Assembly: GCA_028386065.3 (NCBI GenBank)
Contig: JAKUCV010005684.1
Coordinates: 1-64,000 of the forward strand
Direction of reading: 5' to 3'
Length of the DNA stretch: 64,000 nucleotides
DNA from: Turnera subulata
Taxonomy: Eukaryota > Streptophyta > Magnoliopsida > Malpighiales > Passifloraceae
The notes beneath the pieces are model-generated. The model did not search any database and was not told where the DNA came from. It saw only the letters and a program-made list of their open reading frames with translations. Positions within the stretch are counted from its first letter, which is position 1. The number at the start of each line of letters is the position of its first letter. Of this stretch, positions 56,187 to 64,000 are shown piece after piece. The position numbers and the translations under genes are program-made.

Positions 56187-57657
56187 TTACTGGGTCGAGA
56201 CACAATGACCCGAAATAAATTTTTCAGGGCCTACTAAATTTTTACCTTGTGTTGGGATGGAGACTGACTCTTGATCATCTTTGTATGAAATGTCAAGAAT
56301 AACATTCTTTTTGTTGGAATTTGCACATTCTAGAGAATGGAAAACAGAATGGATACAGAAAAATTTTCCACCCAAAAAAAAAAAACAGATGAGCAAATCC
56401 TCCACAATTATTGCTACAAGATATTCAAATCAACCATAACTGAACGTGGCATGAACACACCACACCCATTGGCGTCTCCCCTGGAAAATATGGAACAAAC
56501 AAATTCATGACAAAGTCACATTTTCCGTAGAGTCGGCCAATCTATTGCCCTCACGATAGTGTGTGTCGTAAGAAGAAGCTAGAAAATCTGTCATAAAAGA
56601 GGCTCATTTGTTTTTGGTATTAAGTTTTCTAATTATAGCTAGATCCTTATTTTACGATAAGGTTCCTATTTTCCGTCTCACATTTTGACGGACTATTTTC
56701 ATTGAGTAAGCACCTAACTAGTTTTCTGGTTTACCAGTTGAAAATTGAAAATAGCAATACAGTTCATCTACTGCACCTTAGAATTATCCTTCAAAATCTT
56801 GTTCATCATAGCCCTCCGTCACGGATTTCTACCCTTCTCCAAAGTCTTCCATAGCCGTTGACTCTTCAAAACCAGACCAGCTTCTTAAACTCTGTTGGTT
56901 GTGTTCACAAGAAACCACTGAATTGTAGTACCAATGTGGGTTTAAGAAGTTTTCACCCATCAAATTTCAGTCCCTGCAAACTGGTGAACTGCATTGTTTT
57001 TTACATTTATGCTTACCTCCTTGTAAGTGAAAATAAAACATGCTTCCCAAGAATTTTTTACGTTGTAAGAAATGCAATTAAAATTCTTACCCTTTCTGAA
57101 GATGGAGAATTACCTTCGTGTGAAATGTCATGAACAACAATCCATTGTTTTGCGACTGGAAAGTGGATTCCTCATGAACGAATTCTCCCGGATATTGAAT
57201 TATCTGACATGGAGAGTCAATAGTTTTGAGTTTATATAATTAAATAGATGAAAATCAGATTGGCGTTACTATTACAAAATATGCAAAACATTTGAGAATT
57301 GAGTCTTAAATTTTTCAGATTCTTGAATATATTTTGTCATTCCAGAAAAGTAATGGCACTGAAAGAGACGATTATACGTTTTAGCCAGAAATGCAGAAAA
57401 GATGAAGAGGAGAAGAATGTGTTCACTATTGTCAGTGTGTTTTTTTTTCCCCTATAAATTCAACTTGAATTCCTTGCATGCCTTAAGTGTCATGAAAAGC
57501 AAAATTCAAACTAGAAATCTCACCTTTGTACCAGATGCTATAGATGACATTATTTTTTCGTGAGAAAAACGATACAATAATAAATTACATTCTTGAAAAA
57601 ACCCCTCAAGGCACCATTCATCTGATTCTGCATCTGGTTGAGTAATAATCCTATATA
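56187..57657. other. Low-copy-looking sequence with exon-like fragments on the minus strand
   Basis: The first bases continue the LTR-like relic. On the minus strand two diverged segments end before donor-like sites: DISYKDDQESVSIPTQ before GTAAAA (rc of ~56246-56310) and VHDISHEGNSPSSER before GTAAGA (rc of ~57088-57136). The domain is not recognised. Confidence 0.3.
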
Positions 57658-57867
57658 TCATTGTTGCCGGCCACCATTCTCTCCTTTATTCAGCCCTGCC
57701 TTTTTGGCTTTGTCAATGTGATATCTTACAAAATTCTTCAGGATTGTTTCTGTTAGCAACTGTTCTGCCCTGGGTTCCTCCCCGTCGGCAGCCATTCTGG
57801 TCTCCTCCACAAGTTTTTCAAAAGACCCATCCTCATCAAGACCCTTCAAATCTTGAATCTTCCTCAT
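57658..57867 (-). CDS. Small unrecognised ORF, possibly a first exon
   Basis: This 69-codon minus-strand frame starts MRKIQDLKGLDEDGSFEKLV and ends ENGGRQQ then TGA. It is hydrophilic, with acidic and Lys-rich stretches and no signal peptide or membrane segment. On the minus strand a CTACTATATATG box (rc of 57994-58005) lies ~130 bases upstream of the ATG, followed by a leader free of upstream ATGs as far as I can read, which is a normal plant promoter layout. Two exon-like segments lie downstream on the same strand (56187-57136), so this could be the first exon of a degraded low-copy gene. No family is recognised. Confidence 0.35.
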   Translation of the reverse strand: MRKIQDLKGLDEDGSFEKLVEETRMAADGEEPRAEQLLTETILKNFVRYHIDKAKKAGLNKGENGGRQQ

Positions 57868-57993
57868 CCTTACGTGAATCCTGAATTCTGAAATTCCTCA
57901 CCCGGAAAGTTTTGATTTTGAGAGTTTGTACACAAAAGCACAAGTGTATGTGATGATTTAGATATGGACTTTGTTATAGCTCCTTGCAATTGA

Positions 57994-58005
57994 CATATAT
58001 AGTAG
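57994..58005 (-). promoter_or_regulatory. Candidate TATA box upstream of the small ORF
   Basis: The minus strand reads CTACTATATATG, 127-138 bases before the ATG at 57867. Confidence 0.35.
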
Positions 58006-58218
58006 AATTTTCCGCCAGATAATTAAGGAGCCATTAATTTTGTGCATTCAGGAAATTCAGGGGTAATATATTCAATTTTAGCGGAAATTTTCAATTTAGA
58101 GACCGAATGAGTAATGTAGTATAATAAACTCCGTCATAATTCCTCCCCCAAAAAAATTCGTCATAATTATCATTCATTATTATGAAATCTGAAGCATGAA
58201 CAAAAGTTCTGAATAGTA

Positions 58219-58274
58219 CTCCCTCCATTCCATTTTATGTAGCTTAAACCTCAATTAAAATGGAATGGAGGGAG
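58219..58274. mobile_element. 56-bp mini Stowaway-like MITE
   Basis: Inverted ends CTCCCTCCATTCCATTTTA and its near-complement enclose ~18 bases. TA dinucleotides flank it (58217-58218, 58275-58276). CTCCCTCC ends and a TA duplication are the Stowaway signature. Confidence 0.75.
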
Positions 58275-58412
58275 TAATTAAAAGTCATGAATACCAAGAA
58301 TTGTAGCAAAGAAACGTTATTCGGGAATTTGAATATTCTAGGAACAAATCAATACGAGGGGGAAATCTGTTTCCTTTTGAAAATATTCGAAGGTATTTTA
58401 AAACATGCATGG
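58275..58412. other. No recognisable feature
   Basis: Short AT-rich sequence between the mini MITE and the plus-strand gypsy LTR. Confidence 0.4.
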
Positions 58413-59482
58413 TGTAACAGCCTGGGTAAAAATTTGGTATTTTTACCGGGACCGTAAGAATCGTTATACAGTGATTTACCGAATGAATTAATCTTGGGTA
58501 ATTAATTCAAGATAAATCGAGCGTCGTTTTTCGAAACCGAGTCTTTTCCCGCACTCGAGATTTTTTCCGTGGATTTTACGGACCAAAGTTGGTATTTTTT
58601 GGGCCTCGGAATCCTCAAAAAAATCACACCGAAAAATAACTAAGGGGGTATGCAGTTATTTTCTGGTCCGGTCTGGACACGACCCTGCATTATTGAGCCG
58701 CCTCAATAATGCATGGCGGCGCCACCTTTGCTGCTGTGCACATCGTTATAAAGAGGAGGAAAACAGGAGAAGAGAAGAAGAGGAGAAGAAAAAGAAAAAG
58801 AGAGAAAAGAAGAGAGGAAAAAAAAAAGAGAGAAAAAGGAAAAAAAAAAGAAAGAAGGAAAAGAAAAGGAAAACACAGAAACCGGAAAAAAAAACAGAGA
58901 GGAAGAAAGAAAAGGAAAAAAAAATGAAAGGAAAAAAAAAGAAAATACAAAAAAACAAGAAAAAAGGGTGAAGGAGAAAAATAGAAAGAAAAAAAGAAAA
59001 TAGAAAAAAAATGAAACCCGGAAGTGAACAGTGCGTCACCTTCCTCTCCTCGGGTCACTTTGCATGTCGAGGAGATCGGCGCAGTGTCTCGTGCCACCGC
59101 CCTCACCTGTGTGCTCGTCGTGCCGTCGCGAGCTTGACGCCGTCACTTCCTCCTCCTTTCGCCGCCTGACGCGCCGCCAGGAGCCGTTGACCCGACGGAT
59201 GACCTGCGGATCCGCCTCCCTGTCTTGCTGCCGCCGCGCCTCGCACCGCCACTAGCAGCCACCAATGCTAGCGACGTTGCCCTTGTCTCGCCAAGCCGTA
59301 GCCATCCTGCTCGTCGCCGCCCCGCCTCGTCGTCGTCGCCAGCCGCTGCAACTCAAGGTGAGTGACTCGTTTCTCAGGAGTGACGGGTGGGTCGACCCGG
59401 ACGCTTGTGGGTTAGGTCTCACGGGCCGGATGGGTGTTGGGCCAGGTCTGGGCGTGGGCCTGTGCTTCAGGCCTGCTGCCTT
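58413..59482 (+). repeat. Plus-strand gypsy LTR, truncated by the next element
   Basis: It starts TGTAACAGCC. A TTATAAAGAGG TATA box lies at 58746-58756, followed by ~270 bases of almost pure purine and then a GC-rich leader-like part. It is cut at 59483 by a minus-strand LTR. The 'Lys/Arg/Glu-rich' and 'Phe-rich' frames over the purine tract are artefacts. Confidence 0.65.
58750..59015 (+). repeat. Strand-asymmetric purine tract
   Basis: About 265 bases of A/G with very few pyrimidines, placed directly downstream of the LTR TATA box. Confidence 0.9.
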
Positions 59483-62400
59483 TGAAACACCCATGTCCCA
59501 ATTTTACAAATAAAATACATAATCAAAAGGAATTTACCAAATTGCCCCTGAAACCCGGGACATGAAATCCAATACCAAAACATTATCTGAAAATCTTAAT
59601 AAAGCGAGATGTCATAAAAATAAGAGAAACCGGCTTATCAAGCCACAAGTCAACCCGGCATCCAGCCGAAACATCATCAGGTATCAAATCTCGGCAACCC
59701 GCCGATAAAGTAATAAAAATCAATAATGACATCTCAACAAAATCCAATGCAGCGGAAGAAATAAACAAAGTAAATCAAGAGAAGAAAAATGATATGCATG
59801 TCGGCTTTATGGATCTAACCGGGAGAAGAAGCACAGCTACCTGCTGGGATATCCACGTCCGTACTCCGGGAAAGAAGAGAGAGACTGCACGCTAACTAAG
59901 AGTCTGAAAAACAATGGTGGCGATTATGTGAGTTGCCTACTCAGTGAGCAGTATAAATCTAGTTATGTAGGTGTACAAAGCAAGTTTGAAAGGAAAGTAG
60001 AGAAACAAACACAAGTAAGCAAACACACAATAACCAGTACTAACATGCGAACAACATATAAGCGATCAATTTATGGTTTACATCTGTTTGTGTGTTAAGT
60101 TTTATTATCATATTTATTATTCAGGGCCCCCTACTGTGTGTGTTGAGCTCGATCCCGTCTCATGAGACAACCAGGGCGAAAGCCCAATATAACCAGGCAT
60201 AAAGCCCAAATACCACCATAGAGAGAGAGAGAGACAGAGAGAAAGAGGGAGGTAGAAAGGGGGAGGTAGAAGGAGGGAGGTAGAACCGGTCATCACAGAC
60301 CCATATGCTAAACCGCATATACCATGCTATCCCGCATGCAAACCCGAGGGGTATCACTTCCTGCTCGAACCAAACGGTCATCGGCACACAGTAGCGTATC
60401 TTCTACTGTACATTATTCTTGTTCATTCTTAAGAGTTCATGTGTGCCAAGAGTTGTGATTTAACAGGGTTGTGTGAATTATTAACTCAATCAAGTATCCG
60501 GGTCTCCAACCCACAGTACATCACACAGATCACCCAAAATCACTCCATAAGTTATATTCCATAATAATTTAAAAGTCATGCTCATTAGGCAACTAGTAAC
60601 ACACAGGCACACAATACAGAACACGACATGTTAGCAGACAAGGCATGCAACTCAAACAAACCAATCTAACAAGCACATGCATACAAACATAAAAAGACTT
60701 ATAAAGTCACCTCAACGACGATTATCCTGTGGAGCCTTCCCCAAGACAGATCCTCCAGCTCCCGAGGTATTACCCGTGCCTGAATACCGGCACACACAAC
60801 AATTACAAAACAACCATAGCAAACCGTGCATGTATGATACTTGACCCAATCTACCCGGTTAAGTAATTTAAAGGTCTAAGCCCAAAAGGGTATATCTCCT
60901 CACTAAGAACTCCAAAAGACAAGGACCTAAGGTCAACCGGACTTAAGCCCATCTAAATTCAAAATAACCTCTCGGGCCTAAAGCCCACTTCCACAAGTCT
61001 GCATTTATCCCAATTAATAAATTTGGGCTTAGAGCCCATTCCTTAAAGTCCATAACGAGTTCCCGGGGCTAAGGCCCATCTAAGTCCAAAACCAAATCCC
61101 GGGCCTAAAGCCTATTATGAAATTCGGCTTAAAACCCGTTACCCAAGTACAAAGGTTATCAAATTAAGTCATAAAAATCTCATTACCGGGCCTGGGCCCG
61201 ATTTAGACTAATTTCCATTTAAGGGTTTTACCCGAGCCCGAGTTATCGTCCTAAAGGTTCTACCCCCGTCGGACAAACCGATCACAAGCTACTCGCTTCC
61301 CGCTCTCGGTTTCTACTATGTAAAATACAATTAATACAACCCAATTCAAAATAAATAATACATGCCATGAGTGTACAACAAATTATACATCAAGGTAATA
61401 CTGTTAAATGCTGAAACAAAACCCGAGCCCTCACCGGAAAATTCCTGAGCCTCGCCAGAAAATTCCCGAGCTCGTCGGATTCCGGTGACCTTGCCCGAAA
61501 ATTCACCCAAACTGCCAGAAACGATCTGAACAACAATTCTGTCACAACCCCAACATCCATTTCAACAATACAACCACCTCAAACATCAAAACGAAAAGGA
61601 AGCAAGTGGAGATTTTAAATCCTTACCGGAAAAGGACCCGTGCGTCGTCACTGTCCGTTGTCTATGGCTCCATAGCAAACCCAAAAACAACCTAGGCACA
61701 ACGAACCACGCTACTGCAAGTTCTGCTACAGGAACACCAAACTACCAACAGTAGACCACCCCACCGTCCAGCAACACCCACACGCCCGCCGGAACCATCC
61801 CCAAAGCAACACACACACGTCGGCCACCAATCCGAACCGTGACAACACAACACCCACACGCATCAGAACCAAACCAAACCACCCAAACACACACGCACTG
61901 CCAGCAACACGAAGCCACCAACAATCAAAACCCGGAAGAGAAGAAAGAAGAACGAAAGAGGGAGAAAGGCAGCGAGGCTTACCAACAAACGGCGGCGACC
62001 CGAACACAGGTCCACCACGTCGCAACCTCGCACCGGTTATGCACTGTGCGTCCTCCCCTTCTCGATGCGGCGACGTCTACAACGTGGTGGCACGGCGAGA
62101 GGACGAAAAGAGAGAAGAGGAAGGAAGAAGGGAGTCCCGCCTTAGAGCCTTCGCCTTCACGACTTGAGGAGAGGAGGTTTCGTGGGGGTGAGAGAGAGAG
62201 GGGGGTGAGGGTGAGGCGCCGTCGGTGGGAGAAGTGAAGGAAGAAAGAAAAAGAAGGAAAAAGAAGAAAGGAAGAGAAGGGTTAGGGTTTTGACCCGCTT
62301 GGCCCAAACGACGTCGTTTCGTTTTGGCCAGGCGCCGTCAACCCGCCCTAGCTGGTCAACTTTTTTTTTTCCTTTTCCCCAAAACGACGTAGTTTCGAAC

Positions 62401-62589
62401 AAACTACACCAAAACTTTACTTCCAACAACAACAACCGATTTAACGCCAACGAAGGATCGATACCGACTAAACCCGACAAAAGCTTAATAACTGGATGTA
62501 ATTAAATACCTTTGAGTCCTCAAGGGAAAAATAGGAATAAAAATTCTGAAAATTCCATAAATTAAATTATGAAAATCAGGGGCGTTATC
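59483..62589 (-). repeat. 3' LTR of the Tekay-type element (3.1 kb)
   Basis: On the plus strand it starts TGAAACACCC and ends GGCGTTATC, where CA would be expected, so the terminal dinucleotide has changed. It shares the GA-rich GAGGGAGGTAGAA block (60238-60284) and the CGAGGGGTATCACTTCC block with 2541-5236. AAACGACGTCGTTT lies near 62307-62320. Confidence 0.85.
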
Positions 62590-62641
62590 GTTCCACCCCA
62601 CTTAATAAAAATTTCGTCCTCGAAATTACAAGGTATGAAAA

Positions 62642-64000
62642 TCAGAACAGATGTGGATACTGCTCTCTCATATGTGACTCAACCTCCCAAGTAGCCTCAT
62701 TCGGGGAATGACGGCTCCATCTAGCCCGAACCATAGGAATGGTACGACTCCTCAACTGCCGCACCTCCTGAGCCAAAATCTCCACCGGCTCCTCAACATA
62801 GTTCAAATCCTGAGAAACCTCCACCTCTGTCGGAGATACAACATGACTAGGATCAGACCGATAACGCCTCAGCATCGAAACATGGAATACATCATGTATG
62901 CGCGACAGCTCCTCCGGTAAAGCCAACCTGTAGGCCAGCGGACCAATCTGCTCCATGATCTCATAAGGACCAATATAACGAGGGCTCAACTTGCCCTTCC
63001 TCCCAAACCGGATAACACCTCTCCAGGGAGCAACACAGAGGAAAACTCTGTCACCTACACTGTACTCCATCTCCCGACGATGCTTATCAACAAAACTCTT
63101 TTGTCGGTCCTGAGCAGCTCTCATACACTACTTAACCACTTCGATCTGATCAACAGTCTCCTGGACTAGGTCTGGACCAACCACCTGTCTCAGACCTTCC
63201 TCATCCCAACAGATCGGACTACGACACTTCCGCCCATACAAAGCCTCATAAGGCGTCATACCGATACTGGAGTGATACCCGTTGTTATAGGTAAACTCAA
63301 TTAACGGTAATGTCTCACCCCAAGAACCACTGAAATTGAGCACACAAGCTCTAAGCATATCCTCCAGTGTCTGCGGATGGAATGCAGTACTGAAATTCAG
63401 CTTAGTACCCAAAGCTGACTGTAAGCTCTTCCAGAAGTGGGAAGTAAACCTCGGATCCCTGTCCGACACAATGGATAGTGGAACTCCATGTAGACGGACA
63501 ATGCCCGAAACATACAACCTCGCCAGCTTATCCATTGTATCTGTCTGCTTAATCGGAAGGAAATGAACTGACTTGGTCAACCTGTAAACAATGACCCAGA
63601 TGACATCATGTCGACCCCGGGTCCTCGATAACCCGATCACAAAGTCCATAGTGATATGCTCCCACTTCCACTGTGGAATAGTCAAAGATCTCAACTTGCC
63701 AGCAGGAGCCTGATGCTCGGCTTTCACCTGCTGACAAGTCATACAACGAGCCACAAACTCCGCAACATCCTTCTTCATCCCGGGCCACCAATAATGACTT
63801 TTCAAGTTCTGGTAAATTTTGATGCTACCATGGTGCAAAGCATATGGCGCATTATGCGCTTCATCCATAATCCATCTCCTCAAATCTTCGACATCCAGAA
63901 CACACAACCGATCACCGGTCATCAAAGCATCATCCTCCCGGACATAGAAACTAGAACTCTCTCCACCGAGAGCCTTATCCCGCAACTCCTCTAGATGAGG
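62642..64000 (-). pseudogene. Tekay pol C-terminus: integrase and chromodomain, broken
   Basis: Integrase inserts the element's cDNA, and the chromodomain is thought to guide it to chromatin. The minus strand enters open at the right edge. It shows the zinc-binding region (HHGSIKIYQNLKSHYWWPGM ... CMTCQQVK), the core strand ITMDFVIGLSR and VSDRDPRFTSHFWKSLQ, then FHPQT joined directly to LEDMLRACV at ~63367/63368. About ten residues carrying the third catalytic acid are missing without a frameshift. PYEALYGRKCRSPICW follows, then a TAG at 63128-63130. After it the same frame holds [12 protein letters not shown] and [15 protein letters not shown], and ends with a chromodomain ([20 protein letters not shown] ... 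[10 protein letters not shown]) at TGA 62642-62644. Two independent lesions make it inactive. Confidence 0.9.

Larger units (their letters stand above)
59483..64000 (-). mobile_element. Tekay-type chromovirus, 5' part beyond the window
   Basis: A 3' LTR (59483-62589) and the C-terminal half of pol on the minus strand, reading in from the right edge. The polypurine/CGAGGACGAAATTTTT signature (62590-62625) and the chromodomain at the pol end place it in the chromovirus Tekay/Del group. Confidence 0.9.

Noticed and set aside
58690..59106. Phe/Leu-rich minus-strand and Lys/Arg-rich plus-strand frames
   Set aside because: Translations of the purine tract in an LTR.

Overview
This window is repeat-dense plant nuclear DNA, probably from a eudicot. 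Every recognisable protein belongs to a plant mobile element, and all are broken. The families are Ty1/copia (a Tork/TAR-like element, a Sirevirus with an envelope-like ORF, and an Ale/Retrofit-like relic), Ty3/gypsy (Tekay/Del-type chromoviruses and a Tat/Ogre-like element), a Cassandra-type TRIM carrying a 5S rRNA-like segment, a second tiny TRIM, two MULE-like DNA elements and a mini Stowaway. I found no intact host gene, no functional rRNA or tRNA gene, and no CRISPR array. One assembly gap (N) lies at 46787-47427.

Layout. 1-5236: a minus-strand Tekay-like element with two 2.7-kb-class LTRs and a 1.5-kb non-coding interior, inserted into the gag zinc knuckle of a plus-strand copia element. 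5237-~9950: the rest of that copia element, one reading frame with five nonsense codons, then its 3' LTR. ~9929-11344: a gypsy gag-protease fragment and LTR-like end. 11345-13210: copy 1 of a duplicated chimeric block. 13537-35621: a Sirevirus with both LTRs and an AAAAG target duplication. A Tat/Ogre-like element (18986-29688) is nested inside it at the RT/RNase H boundary, and a Cassandra TRIM (26074-27137) is nested inside that. 35738-36811: MULE 1. 36993-38690: copy 2 of the duplicated block, running on into a degenerate copia element (to 41692) that holds a spacer-free 110-bp palindrome. 42272-49009: a young minus-strand non-autonomous LTR element full of minisatellites, with an ATTAT target duplication. 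49015-53520: AT-rich intergenic DNA with small repeats and a SINE-like relic. 53971-55701: MULE 2. 55861-56181: a 321-bp TRIM. 56187-58412: low-copy-looking sequence with one small ORF and a mini Stowaway. 58413-59482: a plus-strand gypsy LTR cut by a minus-strand Tekay element (59483 to beyond 64000) whose integrase lacks its catalytic Glu.

The elements do not form a pathway. They form a record of successive insertions: copia, then Tekay; Sirevirus, then Tat, then Cassandra; an LTR-like relic, then a MULE and a TRIM. Target duplications are readable for the Sirevirus, Tat, Cassandra, MULE 1, MULE 2, the 42-49 kb element and the small TRIM.

The most unusual signal is in the Tat/Ogre-like element. 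A block of alternating GACCGCC/GGCGGTC hairpins upstream of an ACTATAAATA box occurs in both LTRs. A block of the same kind, in mirror orientation and with its own minus-strand ACTATAAATA box, sits just upstream of the element's antisense ORF (DUF7745-like). This suggests the antisense gene carries a private promoter built from the same cis-code as the LTR. The 110-bp palindrome, the recurring GGTTT/AAACC hairpins across the Sirevirus, and an AAACGACGTCGTTT palindrome shared by unrelated element classes are the next most notable.
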